Origin: Rhodococcus sp. IEGM 1379
Lineage (GTDB): Bacteria > Actinomycetota > Actinomycetes > Mycobacteriales > Mycobacteriaceae
NCBI RefSeq assembly: GCF_030056815.1
Contig: NZ_JASHKR010000030.1
Span: 1 to 57,370 of the forward strand
Length of the DNA: 57,370 nt
Direction of reading: 5' to 3'
The translations under genes were made by a program, and so were the position numbers. Every line of letters begins with the position of its first letter. The first letter of the stretch is position 1. This document shows, one piece after another, positions 46,008 through 57,370 of the stretch. The notes beneath the pieces were generated by a model. The model had not been told where the DNA came from. It made no database searches and saw only the letters and a program-made list of their open reading frames with translations.

Positions 46008-46046
46008 GCGCCGGGACTTGACGAGACATAGAGGACGAGAAGACTC

Positions 46047-46883
46047 ATGGCAATCCGTAAGTACAAGCCGACAACACCGGGCCGTCGTGGCTCGAGCGTT
46101 TCGGACTTCGCCGAGATCACTCGGTCGACCCCCGAGAAGTCGCTGGTTCGCCCGCTGCACGGTCGCGGTGGACGTAACGCACACGGTCGTATCACCACCC
46201 GTCACAAGGGTGGCGGACACAAGCGTGCATACCGACTGATCGATTTCCGTCGCAACGACAAGGACGGAATCCCGGCCAAGGTCGCTCACATCGAGTACGA
46301 CCCCAACCGCACAGCAAACATCGCACTCCTGCATTACGCAGACGGTGAGAAGCGCTACATCATCGCCCCCAAGGGCCTGGTGCAGGGTTCACCGATCGAG
46401 TCCGGTGCAGGCGCCGACATCAAGCCGGGCAACAACCTGCCGCTGCGCAACATCCCGACAGGTACCACCATCCACGGTGTGGAACTGCGTCCCGGCGGCG
46501 GTGCCAAGATGGCCCGTTCCGCAGGTGCCAGCATCCAGCTGCTGGGTAAGGAAGGCGCCTACGCCACGCTGCGTATGCCTTCCGGTGAAATCCGCCGCGT
46601 CGACGTGCGCTGCCGCGCATCCGTCGGCGAGGTCGGCAACGCCGAGCAGTCGAACATCAACTGGGGCAAGGCCGGCCGTATGCGTTGGAAGGGCAAGCGC
46701 CCGACCGTTCGTGGTGTCGTGATGAACCCGGTCGACCACCCGCATGGTGGCGGCGAGGGCAAGACCTCAGGTGGACGCCACCCGGTCAGCCCGTGGGGTA
46801 AGCCGGAAGGCCGTACCCGCAAGAACAAGGCAAGCGACAAGATGATCGTCCGTCGCCGCCGCACCGGCAAGAACAAGCGCTAG
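46047..46883 (+). CDS. rplB: 50S ribosomal protein L2
   Basis: 278 residues, complete. [20 protein letters not shown] near the start and [21 protein letters not shown] near the end, including the conserved His of the peptidyl-transferase-related loop. L2 supports subunit joining and peptide bond formation. A 39-base gap with GGACGAGAAG precedes the ATG. Confidence 0.98.
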   Translation: MAIRKYKPTTPGRRGSSVSDFAEITRSTPEKSLVRPLHGRGGRNAHGRITTRHKGGGHKRAYRLIDFRRNDKDGIPAKVAHIEYDPNRTANIALLHYADGEKRYIIAPKGLVQGSPIESGAGADIKPGNNLPLRNIPTGTTIHGVELRPGGGAKMARSAGASIQLLGKEGAYATLRMPSGEIRRVDVRCRASVGEVGNAEQSNINWGKAGRMRWKGKRPTVRGVVMNPVDHPHGGGEGKTSGGRHPVSPWGKPEGRTRKNKASDKMIVRRRRTGKNKR

Positions 46884-46896
46884 GAGGGAGTGAAGG

Positions 46897-47174
46897 ATGC
46901 CACGCAGCCTTAAGAAGGGCCCGTTCGTCGATGACCACCTCCTCGCGAAGGTGGATGTACAGAACGAAAAGGGAACCAAGCAGGTCATCAAGACCTGGTC
47001 CCGTCGTTCGACAATCATCCCGGACTTCATCGGCCACACGTTTGCGGTTCATGACGGCCGTAAGCATGTCCCCGTGTTCGTTTCCGACTCCATGGTCGGA
47101 CACAAGCTCGGAGAGTTTGCACCGACCCGTACGTTCAAGGGTCACATCAAGGATGATCGGAAGGCGAAGAGGCG

Positions 47175-47178
<4 letters not shown>
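46897..47178 (+). CDS. rpsS: 30S ribosomal protein S19
   Basis: 93 residues starting [15 protein letters not shown], with the conserved [14 protein letters not shown] and [12 protein letters not shown]19 pairs with S13 in the 30S head near the A-site tRNA. AGGAGG is close upstream of the ATG. Confidence 0.98.
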
Positions 47179-48385
<1,207 letters not shown>

Positions 48386-48388
48386 CGC

Positions 48389-48805
48389 ATGTTGATCCCA
48401 AGGCGGGTCAAGCACCGCAAGCAGCACCACCCGAGCCGTTCGGGTGCCGCCAAGGGCGGTACCCAGGTCACCTTCGGCGAGTGGGGTATCCAGGCTCTCG
48501 AGCCCGCATACATCACCAACCGTCAGATCGAGTCCGCTCGTATCGCGATGACCCGGCACATCAAGCGTGGCGGCAAGATCTGGATCAATATCTTCCCGGA
48601 TCGTCCCCTCACGAAGAAGCCGGCCGAAACCCGCATGGGTTCCGGTAAGGGTTCGCCCGAGTGGTGGATTGCCAACGTCAAGCCCGGACGCGTTCTGTTC
48701 GAGATGACATACCCCAACGAGGAGATTGCACGTGAGGCCCTGCGCCGCGCGATGCACAAGCTCCCGTGCAAGTGCCGGATCGTGACCAGAGAGGAGCAGT
48801 TCTGA
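48389..48805 (+). CDS. rplP: 50S ribosomal protein L16
   Basis: 138 residues beginning [15 protein letters not shown], with [21 protein letters not shown] and the loop that contacts A-site tRNA ([21 protein letters not shown]). Four bases after rpsC; AGGAGG lies upstream of its ATG. Confidence 0.98.
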   Translation: MLIPRRVKHRKQHHPSRSGAAKGGTQVTFGEWGIQALEPAYITNRQIESARIAMTRHIKRGGKIWINIFPDRPLTKKPAETRMGSGKGSPEWWIANVKPGRVLFEMTYPNEEIAREALRRAMHKLPCKCRIVTREEQF

Positions 48806-49041
48806 TGGCTACTGGAACCCCAGCAGCAGAGCTCCGCGAGCTCAGTGAAGACGAGCTGGTCACCCGGCTCCGTGAGTCGAAGGAAGAGCTTTTCAACCTT
48901 CGTTTCCAGATGGCTACCGGCCAGATGGACAACAACCGACGACTGCGCACCGTTCGTCACGAGATTGCGCGCGTCTACACCGTCCTGCGTGAGCGTGAGC
49001 TCGGACTCGCTACGGGTCCGGATGCAGGTGACGCGGCATGA
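48805..49041 (+). CDS. rpmC: 50S ribosomal protein L29
   Basis: 78 residues. [14 protein letters not shown] and [15 protein letters not shown] are the family marks; it is a small helical protein beside L23 at the tunnel exit. ATG overlaps the rplP stop (TGATG); the in-frame reading further upstream falls in rplP and is rejected. Confidence 0.96.
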   Translation: MATGTPAAELRELSEDELVTRLRESKEELFNLRFQMATGQMDNNRRLRTVRHEIARVYTVLRERELGLATGPDAGDAA

Positions 49042-49319
49042 GTGAGGAAAAAGCAGTGAGCACAGAAGAGCGCGCGAGCCGTAAGGTCCGTGTCGGATAC
49101 GTAGTTTCCGACAAGATGGAAAAGACGATCGTGGTCGAGCTCGAAGACCGCGTCAAGCACAAGCTGTACGGCAAGATCATCCGCCGTACGACCAAGGTGA
49201 AGGCGCATGACGAGAACGGCGTTGCCGGCGTCGGCGACCGCGTTCAGCTGATGGAAACCCGTCCGCTGTCTGCGACGAAGCACTGGCGTCTCGTCGAGGT
49301 CCTCGAAAAGGCCAAGTAA
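49038..49319 (+). CDS. rpsQ: 30S ribosomal protein S17
   Basis: 93 residues, OB fold: [21 protein letters not shown], then [11 protein letters not shown] and [20 protein letters not shown]. It binds 16S rRNA early in assembly. ATGA overlap with rpmC. Last gene of the S10 operon; a hairpin terminator follows 34 bases later. Confidence 0.97.
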   Translation: MSEEKAVSTEERASRKVRVGYVVSDKMEKTIVVELEDRVKHKLYGKIIRRTTKVKAHDENGVAGVGDRVQLMETRPLSATKHWRLVEVLEKAK

Positions 49320-49353
49320 GCCTGATCGTTGATCTCGAGCTGATCGAGAACCA

Positions 49354-49394
49354 CCGAATGGCCCGCTTCCCCTTTGGGGGAGTGGGCCATTCGG
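49354..49394 (+). terminator. S10-operon terminator after rpsQ
   Basis: CCGAATGGCCC (49354-49364) pairs perfectly with GGGCCATTCGG (49384-49394), with TTCCCC/GGGGAG extending inside. No T-run follows, as is common in actinobacteria. Confidence 0.85.
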
Positions 49395-49448
49395 CTTCGA
49401 AGGGACATCCCGGTGTTACCTGCCAGGTTTGCGTTTGCCCACGTGGAT

Positions 49449-49489
49449 TTGGTAATCGGGGGAGTGTTCCCTACAATAGAACGGTTGCC
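49449..49489 (+). promoter_or_regulatory. Promoter P(rplN) with GGTTGCC element
   Basis: TTGGTA (49449-49454), 17-bp spacer, TACAAT (49472-49477), then GGTTGCC at 49483-49489. The rest of the gap, 49490-49660, is an untranslated leader of about 170 nt in which I see no gene. Confidence 0.75.
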
Positions 49490-49660
49490 TGTGGCAGAGG
49501 TGTGTCTTCACGTGCGCAGCTCGACCGGTGCTTGCAGTGATCGTCCTGCCGATGAACTTCGGTGGGACTGCAGCTCAGACACGACGCAGGTAGCAACAAT
49601 GACCGCGCGCACCGGGTCGGTAATCCGTTGCGTACGAAATTCCAGGTCTAGGGAGATCAA

Positions 49661-50029
49661 GTGATTCAGCAGGAGTCGCGAGTTCGCGTCGCTGATAACA
49701 CGGGTGCCAAGGAAATCCTTTGCATCCGCGTTCTCGGCGGTTCGTCACGTCGCTACGCCGGGATCGGCGACGTTATCGTCGCCACCGTCAAAGACGCCAT
49801 CCCGGGCGGAAATATCAAGAAGGGTGAGGTCGTCAAGGCCGTCATCGTTCGCACCACGAAGGAGCGCCGTCGTCCGGACGGTTCCTACATCAAGTTCGAC
49901 GAGAACGCCGCAGTGCTCATCAAGGCTGACAGCGATCCCCGTGGAACTCGTATCTTCGGACCCGTCGGCCGTGAGCTGCGCGAGAAGAAGTTCATGAAGA
50001 TCGTTTCGCTCGCCCCGGAGGTGCTGTAA
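49661..50029 (+). CDS. rplN: 50S ribosomal protein L14
   Basis: 122 residues, complete: [27 protein letters not shown] and [16 protein letters not shown] loop. L14 lies at the subunit interface and binds the silencing factor RsfS. GTG start with AGGGAGA upstream. First gene of the next transcription unit (rplN-rplX-rplE-rpsZ). Confidence 0.98.
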   Translation: MIQQESRVRVADNTGAKEILCIRVLGGSSRRYAGIGDVIVATVKDAIPGGNIKKGEVVKAVIVRTTKERRRPDGSYIKFDENAAVLIKADSDPRGTRIFGPVGRELREKKFMKIVSLAPEVL

Positions 50030-50346
50030 TGAAGGTGCACAAGGGTGACACAGTTCTGGTCATCGCCGGCAAGGACAAGGGCGCAAAGGGCAAGGTCATT
50101 CAGGCCTACCCCGCGACCAGCAAGGTCCTCGTCGAAGGCGTGAACCGTATCAAGAAGCACACCGCGGTTTCCGCGAACGAGCGCGGAGCATCCTCCGGCG
50201 GCATCGTTACGCAGGAAGCCCCGATCCACGTTTCCAACGTTGCAGTCGTCGACTCGGACGGAAACCCCACTCGCGTGGGCTACCGCACCGATGAAGAGTC
50301 CGGCAAGCGCGTTCGGGTTTCCCGGAAGAACGGGAAGGACATCTGA
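50029..50346 (+). CDS. rplX: 50S ribosomal protein L24
   Basis: 105 residues with KOW motif [21 protein letters not shown] and [10 protein letters not shown]. It starts 50S assembly. The ATG shares one base with the rplN stop. Confidence 0.97.
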   Translation: MKVHKGDTVLVIAGKDKGAKGKVIQAYPATSKVLVEGVNRIKKHTAVSANERGASSGGIVTQEAPIHVSNVAVVDSDGNPTRVGYRTDEESGKRVRVSRKNGKDI

Positions 50347-50347
50347 C

Positions 50348-50914
50348 ATGACCTCCACCGAAAACAAGGCCCTGCCGCGCCTCAAGGCACGCTACCGGGC
50401 TGAGATCAAGGACGCGCTTAACAGCGAGTTCCAGTACGCCAATGTCATGCAGATCCCCGGTGTCGTCAAGGTTGTCGTCAACATGGGCGTCGGCGACGCT
50501 GCCCGTGACGCCAAGCTGATCAACGGCGCTGTCCACGACCTGTCGCTGATCACGGGCCAGAAGCCTGAGATCCGTAAGGCTCGTAAGTCCATCGCGCAGT
50601 TCAAGCTCCGCGAAGGCATGCCGATCGGCGCACGCGTCACCCTCCGTGGCGACCGCATGTGGGAGTTCCTGGACCGCCTCGTGTCCGCGGCACTGCCCCG
50701 TATCCGCGACTTCCGCGGCCTGTCGGGCAACCAGTTCGACGGCAACGGCAACTACACGTTCGGCCTCAACGAGCAGTCGATGTTCCACGAGATCGATGTG
50801 GACAAGATCGATCGCCCCCGTGGCATGGACATCACCGTAGTGACCACCGCAACCAACAACGAGGAAGGCCGTGCACTGCTCAAGCACCTCGGCTTCCCGT
50901 TCAAGGAGAACTGA
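50348..50914 (+). CDS. rplE: 50S ribosomal protein L5
   Basis: 188 residues: [40 protein letters not shown] and the late [21 protein letters not shown]5 binds 5S rRNA. The open frame continues upstream inside rplX, but the ATG directly after the rplX stop matches the family start. Confidence 0.97.
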   Translation: MTSTENKALPRLKARYRAEIKDALNSEFQYANVMQIPGVVKVVVNMGVGDAARDAKLINGAVHDLSLITGQKPEIRKARKSIAQFKLREGMPIGARVTLRGDRMWEFLDRLVSAALPRIRDFRGLSGNQFDGNGNYTFGLNEQSMFHEIDVDKIDRPRGMDITVVTTATNNEEGRALLKHLGFPFKEN

Positions 50915-50918
50915 GCGC

Positions 50919-51104
50919 ATGGCTAAGAAGGCATTGGTCAACAAGGCCAACAAGAAGCCGAAGTTCGCGGTTCGCGCTTACACTCGCTGCCAGCGCTGCG
51001 GTCGCCCGCACGCTGTGTTCCGCAAGTTCGGCCTGTGCCGTATCTGCTTGCGCGAGATGGCGCACGCAGGCGAGCTGCCCGGAGTTCGCAAGAGCTCCTG
51101 GTGA
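50919..51104 (+). CDS. rpsZ: 30S ribosomal protein S14, zinc-binding type
   Basis: 61 residues, the short form, with both cysteine pairs: Cys24-x2-Cys27 and Cys40-x2-Cys43. Many actinobacteria also carry a zinc-free S14 elsewhere that replaces it when zinc is scarce; none is in this window. Four bases after rplE. Followed by a terminator. Confidence 0.97.
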   Translation: MAKKALVNKANKKPKFAVRAYTRCQRCGRPHAVFRKFGLCRICLREMAHAGELPGVRKSSW

Positions 51105-51139
51105 TCTGAGACCCTTGGGTTTCGTTTCGTCACACTTCT

Positions 51140-51176
51140 GAATGGGCGTGGGTTCCAAAGGAACCCTCGCCCATTC
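51140..51176 (+). terminator. Hairpin terminator after rpsZ
   Basis: GAATGGGCG-T-GGGTTCC, loop AAA, GGAACCC-T-CGCCCATTC: one T-T mismatch in a 16-bp stem. No long T-run. Confidence 0.85.
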
Positions 51177-51262
51177 GGCATTTCTATGCGTTCTGTACTG
51201 CCTTCCGGTGGAGCTGTCGAGCCTCCCGAGGTGTAGTGGGATCACTACACTGTGGCCCCGGT

Positions 51263-51303
51263 TTGGATAGAACAGCATTGTTCCGTACACTAGAGCGGTT
51301 GCC
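51263..51303 (+). promoter_or_regulatory. Promoter P(rpsH) with GGTTGCC element
   Basis: TTGGAT (51263-51268), 17-bp spacer, TACACT (51286-51291), GGTTGCC at 51297-51303. A leader of about 150 nt (51304-51453) follows; I see no gene in it. Confidence 0.75.
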
Positions 51304-51453
51304 GTGGCTGTCGCATGTTTGCGATCAGCTCGGTGCGGTAACTTACGTCGTCCGACAGAAGTTGGGCGGCCCAGCCGAATTGCTGGAGGCCCACGGCCGG
51401 ACTTGTCCGGTGTTGTATGGGAACCACAGCGAGAAAGGTGTCGAGGTCGAGAT

Positions 51454-51852
51454 ATGACCATGACTGACCCCATCGCAGACTTTTTGACGCGTCTGCGCAA
51501 CGCCAATACGGCGTACCACGATGAGGTGAAGCTTCCCCATTCGAAGATCAAGGCAAACATTGCCGAGATCCTCAAGCGCGAGGGCTACATCTCCGACTTC
51601 CGTACCGAAGACGCAACTGTGGGCAAGACCCTCATTGTCGATCTGAAGTACGGCCCGAGCCGTGAGCGCAGCCTTGCCGGCGTGCGACGCGTCTCCAAGC
51701 CCGGTCTCCGGGTTTACGCGAAGTCCACTAACCTGCCCAAGGTTCTGGGCGGCCTAGGCGTGGCGATCATCTCCACGTCCACCGGCCTGCTCACCGATCG
51801 CCAGGCGGCCAATCAAGGAGTAGGCGGGGAAGTCCTCGCCTACGTCTGGTAA
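51454..51852 (+). CDS. rpsH: 30S ribosomal protein S8
   Basis: 132 residues: [38 protein letters not shown] and the final [12 protein letters not shown]8 binds the central domain of 16S rRNA; in E. coli it represses its own operon. ATG at 51454 (a second ATG lies at 51460). The upstream open frame is leader. Confidence 0.97.
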   Translation: MTMTDPIADFLTRLRNANTAYHDEVKLPHSKIKANIAEILKREGYISDFRTEDATVGKTLIVDLKYGPSRERSLAGVRRVSKPGLRVYAKSTNLPKVLGGLGVAIISTSTGLLTDRQAANQGVGGEVLAYVW

Positions 51853-51866
51853 GGGAGGCCACCACA

Positions 51867-52406
51867 ATGTCGCGTATTGGAAAGATTCCGGTCAACGTCC
51901 CCGCGGGCGTCGACGTTACGATCGCCGGCCAGGATGTCACAGTCAAGGGGCCCAAGGGCACCCTGGCACTGACTATCGCCGAGCCCATCGAGATCGCCAA
52001 GGCTGAGGACGGCTCCCTGAGCGTCACTCGCCCCGACGACGAGCGTCGCAGCCGTGCGCTGCACGGCCTGTCGCGGACCCTTGTTGCGAACATCATCACT
52101 GGTGTTACCGAGGGTTACACCAAGAAGATGGAGATCCACGGTGTCGGTTACCGTGTGGCACTGAAGGGCAAGGACCTCGAGTTCGCGCTCGGCTACAGCC
52201 ACCCGGTCCCGATCGAGGCTCCCGAAGGCATCACCTTCGTCGTCGAGTCGCCCACCCGGTTCTCGGTGTCCGGCATCGACAAGCAGAAGGTCGGGCAGAT
52301 CTCGGCCAACATCCGTCGTCTCCGTCGTCCGGACCCGTACAAGGGTAAGGGCGTGCGTTACGAGGGTGAGCAGATCCGCCGCAAGGTCGGAAAGACGGGT
52401 AAGTGA
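51867..52406 (+). CDS. rplF: 50S ribosomal protein L6
   Basis: 179 residues with [17 protein letters not shown] at the start and the C-terminal [21 protein letters not shown]. It lies near the factor-binding site. GGGAGG is upstream of the ATG. Confidence 0.98.
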   Translation: MSRIGKIPVNVPAGVDVTIAGQDVTVKGPKGTLALTIAEPIEIAKAEDGSLSVTRPDDERRSRALHGLSRTLVANIITGVTEGYTKKMEIHGVGYRVALKGKDLEFALGYSHPVPIEAPEGITFVVESPTRFSVSGIDKQKVGQISANIRRLRRPDPYKGKGVRYEGEQIRRKVGKTGK

Positions 52407-52407
52407 T

Positions 52408-52815
52408 ATGAGCCAGACTGCAAACCAGAAAGCCAAGCGGGTTCCGCTGGGCAAGGATGCGTCCACCAAGCGTCGTCTCTCGAAGACGCGTCGTCACTTC
52501 CGTCTTCGCAAGAAGGTGTCCGGCACGCCCGAGCGTCCCCGTTTGGTCGTCAACCGGTCCTCGCGCCACATCCACGTTCAGCTCATCGACGACCTGGCAG
52601 GCCACACGCTGGCTTCCGCGTCGACGATCGAAGCCGACGTGCGAGTGGCCGAAGGCGACAAGAAGGCTGCGAGCGCAAAGGTCGGTCAGCTGATCGCCGA
52701 GCGCGCCAAGGCTGCCGGCGTGGAAGCAGTTGTCTTCGACCACGGCGGACACGGCTACCACGGTCGCATCGCGGCTTTGGCAGACGCGGCTCGCGAAGGC
52801 GGGTTGAAGTTCTGA
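52408..52815 (+). CDS. rplR: 50S ribosomal protein L18
   Basis: 135 residues; [35 protein letters not shown] and [23 protein letters not shown] identify L18, a 5S rRNA binder. ATG one base after the rplF stop; the frame is open upstream within rplF but does not match the family there. Confidence 0.97.
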   Translation: MSQTANQKAKRVPLGKDASTKRRLSKTRRHFRLRKKVSGTPERPRLVVNRSSRHIHVQLIDDLAGHTLASASTIEADVRVAEGDKKAASAKVGQLIAERAKAAGVEAVVFDHGGHGYHGRIAALADAAREGGLKF

Positions 52816-52846
52816 TGACTAACATTTTCTACGGAAGGACAGCCTG

Positions 52847-53518
52847 ATGCCGGGACGTCAAAGGCGTGACGGCGGAAGCGGACCCGCCGGACAGAATGGC
52901 CCCAACAGCGGTGACAATGCCAACGCTCGCGGGGACAACCGCGGTGGCGGACGTGACCGTCGCGACGGCGGACGTGGCGGAAACGCTGCCGAGAAGTCGC
53001 AGTTCATCGAGCGCGTTGTCACGATCAACCGCGTCTCCAAGGTCGTCAAGGGCGGTCGTCGCTTCAGCTTCACCGCACTGGTGATCGTCGGAGACGGCAA
53101 CGGACTCGTCGGCGTCGGCTACGGAAAGGCCAAGGAAGTTCCCGCGGCCATCCAGAAGGGTGTCGAGGAGGCTCGCAAGAGCTTCTTCCGCGTCCCGATG
53201 ATCGGCAACACCATTACTCACCCCGTTCAGGGTGAGGCTGCTGCCGGCATCGTCATGCTCCGCCCGGCAAGCCCCGGTACCGGCGTTATCGCCGGTGGCG
53301 CGGTGCGTGCCGTACTGGAGTGTGCTGGAATCGCGGACATCCTGTCCAAGTCGCTCGGTAGTGACAACGCCATCAACGTCGTTCACGCGACCGTTGCTGC
53401 GCTCAAGGATCTGCAGCGTCCCGAGGAAGTTGCGGCTCGCCGTGGCTTGACCCTCGAAGAGGTTGCACCCGCCGGCATGCTGCGCGCTCGCGCACAGGCT
53501 GCTGGGAGTGTGAAGTAA
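52847..53518 (+). CDS. rpsE: 30S ribosomal protein S5
   Basis: 223 residues. The first ~48 are low-complexity Gly/Arg/Asp/Asn, an extension absent from E. coli S5 and usual in actinobacteria. Then [39 protein letters not shown] and the conserved [15 protein letters not shown]5 acts in decoding accuracy. GGAAGGACAG is upstream. Confidence 0.97.
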   Translation: MPGRQRRDGGSGPAGQNGPNSGDNANARGDNRGGGRDRRDGGRGGNAAEKSQFIERVVTINRVSKVVKGGRRFSFTALVIVGDGNGLVGVGYGKAKEVPAAIQKGVEEARKSFFRVPMIGNTITHPVQGEAAAGIVMLRPASPGTGVIAGGAVRAVLECAGIADILSKSLGSDNAINVVHATVAALKDLQRPEEVAARRGLTLEEVAPAGMLRARAQAAGSVK

Positions 53519-53697
53519 TGGCAGATCTCAAGGTCACTCAGATCAAGAGCATCATCGGGACCAAGCAGAACCAGAAGGATTCTCTGCGCACGCTGGGTCT
53601 CAAAGGCATCCGTCAGACCGTTGTTCGTGAGGACAACGCACAGAACCGCGGTCTGATCAACGTGGTGCGCCACCTCGTAACAGTTGAGGAGGTCTAA
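53518..53697 (+). CDS. rpmD: 50S ribosomal protein L30
   Basis: 59 residues, a normal L30: [35 protein letters not shown] and [15 protein letters not shown]. The ATG shares one base with the rpsE stop (TAATG). Small but unmistakable, and in its usual place before rplO. Confidence 0.97.
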   Translation: MADLKVTQIKSIIGTKQNQKDSLRTLGLKGIRQTVVREDNAQNRGLINVVRHLVTVEEV

Positions 53698-53699
53698 CC

Positions 53700-54143
53700 A
53701 TGACCATCAAACTGCATCACCTGCGCCCCGCACCCGGATCCAAGTCCAACAAGATTCGTGTTGGTCGTGGTGAAGGTGGCAAGCGCGGTAAGACCGCAGG
53801 CCGCGGCACCAAGGGCACCAAGGCACGTAACACCGTGCGCGTGGGCTTCGAGGGTGGACAGATGCCGCTTCACATGCGTCTGCCCAAGCTCAAGGGCTTC
53901 AAGAACCCCTTCCGCACCGAGTACCAGGTCGTCAATGTCGGCGACATCGCCCTGCTGTTCCCCGAAGGTGGAGCAATCACGGTCGAGGATCTCGTTGCCA
54001 AGGGCGCAGTTCGCAAGAACCAGCTCGTCAAGGTTCTGGGCGACGGCGAACTGACAGTTGCCGTTCAGGTGACCGTCAACAAGTTCACCGGCTCTGCCAA
54101 GGAAAAGATCGCTGCTGCCGGTGGTACCACCACCGAGCTGTAA
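53700..54143 (+). CDS. rplO: 50S ribosomal protein L15
   Basis: 147 residues; [37 protein letters not shown] and [21 protein letters not shown] are diagnostic. Two bases after rpmD, with GAGGAGG before the ATG. Last gene before a hairpin terminator. Confidence 0.98.
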   Translation: MTIKLHHLRPAPGSKSNKIRVGRGEGGKRGKTAGRGTKGTKARNTVRVGFEGGQMPLHMRLPKLKGFKNPFRTEYQVVNVGDIALLFPEGGAITVEDLVAKGAVRKNQLVKVLGDGELTVAVQVTVNKFTGSAKEKIAAAGGTTTEL

Positions 54144-54163
54144 GTGATCGCGCTTAGCTAGTT

Positions 54164-54203
54164 CGATGGCCACAGTGCAGCATTTGCTGTGCTGTGGCCA
54201 TCG
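54164..54203 (+). terminator. Hairpin terminator after rplO
   Basis: CGATGGCCACAG (54164-54175) pairs perfectly with CTGTGGCCATCG (54192-54203), with a smaller inner stem. The following 54204-54382 leads to secY; a -10-like TAGAGT near 54318 is possible but I find no good partner box and no GGTTGCC element. Confidence 0.85.
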
Positions 54204-54382
54204 GCATCTACGCTGGATTTGCCTGTGAAGGCGCCCCCTCGAAGGGGCCCGAACGGTTGGTTGTATCTTCGGCTTACCCGATTTTCGTGGTCTGCCCGCT
54301 TAGTTCCCATATGCGGCTGTTAGAGTTCTGAAATTCGGCAGATCAATCGGTCTGTCTCCCTACCGTCGTGCCAGGAGGATCT

Positions 54383-55702
54383 TTGCTTTCCGCCTTCGTT
54401 TCGGCCCTCAGGACCCCCGACCTGAGGCGGAAGATCCTTTTCACCCTCGGCCTCGTTGCCCTGTATCGGGTCGGCGCAGTTCTGCCATCACCTGGTGTGG
54501 ACTACGCCCGCGTGCAAACCTGTATCGACATCGCCAATTCAGGTGATTCAGCAGGTATCTACTCGCTGATCAACCTGTTCTCCGGTGGTGCGCTGCTGCA
54601 GCTATCCGTGTTTGCTATCGGCATCATGCCGTACATCACGGCGAGCATCATCGTGCAGTTGCTGACCGTGGTCATTCCGAAGTTCGAGGAACTTCGCAAG
54701 GAAGGTCAGTCCGGCCAGGCCAAGATGACGCAGTACACGCGTTATCTGTCCATCGCCTTGGCAGTGCTCCAGTCGACGGGCATCGTTGCGCTCGCAGCTA
54801 GGGGTCAGCTACTCCAGGGTTGCGATGACATCATCGCGGACAAGTCGATTTTCGGTCTGATCATCATTGTGCTGGTCATGACTGCCGGTGCAGCCCTCGT
54901 CATGTGGTTCGGCGAAATCATTACCGAACGCGGCGTCGGCAACGGCATGTCGCTCCTGATCTTCGCCGGTATCGCTTCGCGAATTCCAGGTGAGGGTAGT
55001 TCCATCCTCAGCAGTCGTGGCGGTCTCGTATTCGGCTTCGTCTGCTTCGCGGCGCTCTTGATCATTGCCGGCGTCGTCTTCGTCGAGCAGGGTCAGCGTC
55101 GTATCCCGGTGCAGTACGCGAAGCGCATGGTCGGCCGTAAGATGTACGGAGGGTCTTCGACCTACCTGCCTCTCAAGGTCAACCAGGCCGGCGTCATCCC
55201 CGTGATCTTCGCGTCGTCGCTGCTGTATCTGCCAAACCTGATCGCGCAGCTGACCTCGGCGAGCACTGCCGTAGATCCCAGCTGGTGGCAGCGGATGATC
55301 AACACCTACCTGGTCAACCCGGCCAACCCGGTGTACATCCTGATCTACTTCGGTTTGATCGTGTTCTTCACCTACTTCTACGTCGCCATTACCTTCAATC
55401 CTGAAGAGCGTGCCGACGAGATGAAGAAGTTCGGCGGATTCATCCCAGGTATTCGTCCGGGTCAGCCGACTGCGGATTACCTCAACTACGTGCTGAGTCG
55501 CATCACCCTGCCAGGTGCGATTTACCTCGGCACCATTGCTGTTCTGCCCAATCTGTTCCTCGATATGGGGAGCGGTGGTGGCGCGCAGAACCTGCCGTTC
55601 GGTGGCACCGCGGTGCTGATTATGGTCAGCGTCGGCCTCGACACCGTCAAGCAGATCGAGAGTCAGCTAATGCAGCGTAACTATGAAGGGTTCCTCAAGT
55701 GA
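54383..55702 (+). CDS. secY: Preprotein translocase subunit SecY
   Basis: 439 residues from the TTG at 54383, four bases after AGGAGG; a GTG at 54368 is in frame but lies before that RBS. Channel subunit of SecYEG in the membrane. Ten hydrophobic segments, the start [17 protein letters not shown], the LPSPGVDY segment, the cytoplasmic loop [18 protein letters not shown], and [15 protein letters not shown] are all present. Shared unit with adk and map. Confidence 0.97.
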   Translation: MLSAFVSALRTPDLRRKILFTLGLVALYRVGAVLPSPGVDYARVQTCIDIANSGDSAGIYSLINLFSGGALLQLSVFAIGIMPYITASIIVQLLTVVIPKFEELRKEGQSGQAKMTQYTRYLSIALAVLQSTGIVALAARGQLLQGCDDIIADKSIFGLIIIVLVMTAGAALVMWFGEIITERGVGNGMSLLIFAGIASRIPGEGSSILSSRGGLVFGFVCFAALLIIAGVVFVEQGQRRIPVQYAKRMVGRKMYGGSSTYLPLKVNQAGVIPVIFASSLLYLPNLIAQLTSASTAVDPSWWQRMINTYLVNPANPVYILIYFGLIVFFTYFYVAITFNPEERADEMKKFGGFIPGIRPGQPTADYLNYVLSRITLPGAIYLGTIAVLPNLFLDMGSGGGAQNLPFGGTAVLIMVSVGLDTVKQIESQLMQRNYEGFLK

Positions 55703-56244
55703 GACTTGTCCTCCTTGGTCCTCCCGGTGCCGGCAAGGGCACCCAGGCCGCGATCCTGTCCGAGAAGTTCGGAGTTCCCCACATCTCCACGGGTGATCTG
55801 TTCCGCGCGAATATCGGCCAGGCCACCGCTCTCGGCGTGGAAGCAAAGAAGTACATCGATGCCGGCGAACTCGTTCCCAGCTCGATCACGAATGACATGG
55901 TGAAGGCGCGCGTGTCCGAACCGGACGCCGCAAACGGTTTTCTGCTCGACGGATTCCCGCGTTCGGTCGAGCAAGCAGAGGCCCTCGAAGGCATCTTGAA
56001 GGATCTCGACGCCAAGCTCGACGGCGTTCTGTCCTTTGTGGTCGACGAAGACGTCGTGGTCGAGCGCATGCTCTCCCGCGGTCGTGCAGACGACACCGAA
56101 GATGTCATCCGTAATCGACTTCGGGTGTACCGCGACGAGACGTCACCGCTGTTCGACTACTACAAAGACAGCGTTGTCTCCGTTGACGCCATCGGCGAGG
56201 TCGAAGAAGTTAATGCACGCGCACTGGCAGCGTTGGCCAAGTAA
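55699..56244 (+). CDS. adk: Adenylate kinase
   Basis: 181 residues, the short-LID form without a zinc finger. P-loop [10 protein letters not shown] 8-17, [18 protein letters not shown] and [14 protein letters not shown] are the AMP- and ATP-site motifs. Balances ATP, ADP and AMP. GTG start overlaps the secY stop by four bases. Confidence 0.98.
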   Translation: MRLVLLGPPGAGKGTQAAILSEKFGVPHISTGDLFRANIGQATALGVEAKKYIDAGELVPSSITNDMVKARVSEPDAANGFLLDGFPRSVEQAEALEGILKDLDAKLDGVLSFVVDEDVVVERMLSRGRADDTEDVIRNRLRVYRDETSPLFDYYKDSVVSVDAIGEVEEVNARALAALAK

Positions 56245-57041
56245 TGGTCTTCGGGCGTAAACGCAAGGTTGTTCCGTTCCGCTCCGCGGGCGAACTCGAT
56301 GCGATGGCTGCGGCCGGCGCGATAGTGGGTTCGGCATTGGTGGCGGTACGCGCTGCGGCAAAGCCCGGTGTCAGCACCCTCGAACTGGATGCGGTAGCAG
56401 AATCTGTGATTCGCGATGCCGGTGCAGTTCCGTCGTTCCTCGGGTATCACGGTTTTGCCGGTTCGATTTGTTCCTCAGTGAACGACCGCGTCGTTCATGG
56501 AATCCCGACGGCCGGGGACATCCTCGCCGAAGGGGATCTGGTGTCCATCGACTGTGGCGCAATTCTCGAGGGCTGGCATGGTGACTCGGCGTGGACCTTC
56601 GGCGTCGGCAAGCTGAGCGAAGCCGACGAACAGTTGAGTGAAGCAACGCGGTTGTCGATGGATGCCGGTATTGCCGCGATGATCGCCGGCAACCGACTCA
56701 CGGACGTGTCGCACGCAATCGAACTGGGCACGCGTGCAGCTGAGAAGTTGCATGGCCGTGCCTACGGAATTGTCGACGGCTACGGCGGGCACGGTATCGG
56801 GCGCGAGATGCATATGGATCCGTTCCTCGCCAACGAAGGGGCCCCGGGAAAGGGTCCTGAGTTGGTGATCGGTTCTTGCCTGGCTATCGAACCGATGCTG
56901 ACGTTGGGAACAACGGACACGGTGATTCTCGAGGACGACTGGACTGTGGTTACGGCTGACGGTTCGCGTGCTGCTCATTGGGAGCACACGGTTGCCGTCA
57001 CCGAAGACGGTCCGAGAATCTTGACGCTTCGACCGGAGTAA
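56244..57041 (+). CDS. map: Methionine aminopeptidase, type I
   Basis: 265 residues; removes the start Met from new proteins. All five metal ligands by alignment to the E. coli enzyme: Asp103, Asp114, His183 (GHGIG), Glu216 (IEPML) and Glu247 (WEHTV). No N-terminal zinc-finger extension. ATG shares a base with the adk stop. Confidence 0.98.
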   Translation: MVFGRKRKVVPFRSAGELDAMAAAGAIVGSALVAVRAAAKPGVSTLELDAVAESVIRDAGAVPSFLGYHGFAGSICSSVNDRVVHGIPTAGDILAEGDLVSIDCGAILEGWHGDSAWTFGVGKLSEADEQLSEATRLSMDAGIAAMIAGNRLTDVSHAIELGTRAAEKLHGRAYGIVDGYGGHGIGREMHMDPFLANEGAPGKGPELVIGSCLAIEPMLTLGTTDTVILEDDWTVVTADGSRAAHWEHTVAVTEDGPRILTLRPE

Positions 57042-57092
57042 TTCGGATCTGATGCTCGACAAGTGTTGGCGGCGAGAGTAATTCGCTTGCAG

Positions 57093-57127
57093 AAAGTCCC
57101 GGCCCTGTATGGGGTCGGGACTTTTTT
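57093..57127 (+). terminator. Rho-independent terminator after map
   Basis: AAAGTCCCG (57093-57101) pairs with CGGGACTTT (57116-57124), with CCC/GGG inside and a run of T at 57122-57127. The best intrinsic terminator in the window. From 57128 to 57370 I see no sure gene; ATG at 57301 opens a frame that runs off the window, but with no RBS. Confidence 0.9.
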
Positions 57128-57370
57128 CTTGCTCTCGGCTTCAGCTGGGAGGTGGACGCAAGGAGGCGAGTGGGGGAGGCGCATTTGGCCTGGTCGTTCT
57201 TCTCGCGTAGCATAGCTAGGCGGTGCGCCATGCGTGTCGACAGCTTGTGTGTGTAGGACTGCCGCTACGGGGAATCGCCGCACCAGTCGATGTAAAAATC
57301 ATGTCGATGAAGAAACCATTGCGTGCCAATGTAACGGAAGCCGATGCACGAAGCATGCCAAACCAAACGG

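Noticed and set aside
57301-57370. Start of a new gene at the window end
   Set aside because: ATG at 57301 opens a frame, but only 70 bases are visible, there is no RBS, and the residues match nothing I know.

Overview
The window looks like chromosome of a mycolic-acid actinomycete, most likely Rhodococcus (inference). The signs are high GC, an antigen-85-type mycoloyltransferase, a DrrABC-like exporter, frequent GTG/TTG starts and stop/start overlaps, and the actinobacterial order of the S10 and spc ribosomal operons. No 16S gene or other taxonomic marker was available, so the genus is not proven.

Positions 1-33024 hold three consecutive plus-strand nonribosomal peptide synthetase (NRPS) genes; the first is cut by the window edge. 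Together they encode ten adenylation (A) domains (one only as its C-terminal end), ten carrier (PCP) domains, nine condensation (C) domains, one epimerase (E) and one terminal thioesterase (TE). The order is (A)-PCP / C-A-PCP-E / C-A-PCP / C-A-PCP / C || A-PCP / C-A-PCP / C-A-PCP / C-A-PCP / C || A-PCP / C-A-PCP-TE. This predicts at least ten residues. The second is D-configured, three in a row carry the serine pocket code, and residues 3 and 10 use the same A domain because a 1640-bp A-PCP cassette is identical in genes 1 and 3. Both protein junctions fall between C and A rather than between PCP and C, and both are flanked by truncated A-domain remnants.

Positions 33358-38479 hold a minus-strand secreted mycoloyltransferase-like esterase, a three-gene DrrA/B/C-type ABC exporter, and a plus-strand family 2 glycosyltransferase of lower GC. 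Positions 38480-42833 hold a tightly coupled minus-strand operon: chorismate mutase, fused aminodeoxychorismate synthase, prephenate-dehydrogenase-like enzyme and an AurF/CmlI-type di-iron N-oxygenase. That is the p-aminophenylalanine route of chloramphenicol- and pristinamycin-type pathways plus an arylamine oxygenase, lacking only an aminotransferase in this window. Read with the NRPS, the best hypothesis is a peptide, possibly glycosylated or acylated, that contains p-aminophenylalanine or its N-oxidised (nitro or nitroso) form and is exported by the DrrABC system. I do not recognise this combination as a known product.

Positions 43060-43536 hold a hotdog-fold (DUF4442) gene. From 44049 on is the core ribosomal region: rpsJ-rplC-rplD-rplW-rplB-rpsS-rplV-rpsC-rplP-rpmC-rpsQ; rplN-rplX-rplE-rpsZ; rpsH-rplF-rplR-rpsE-rpmD-rplO; secY-adk-map. 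Hairpin terminators separate these blocks. Three of the promoters share the same downstream element, GGTTGCC, exactly 5 nt after the -10 box.
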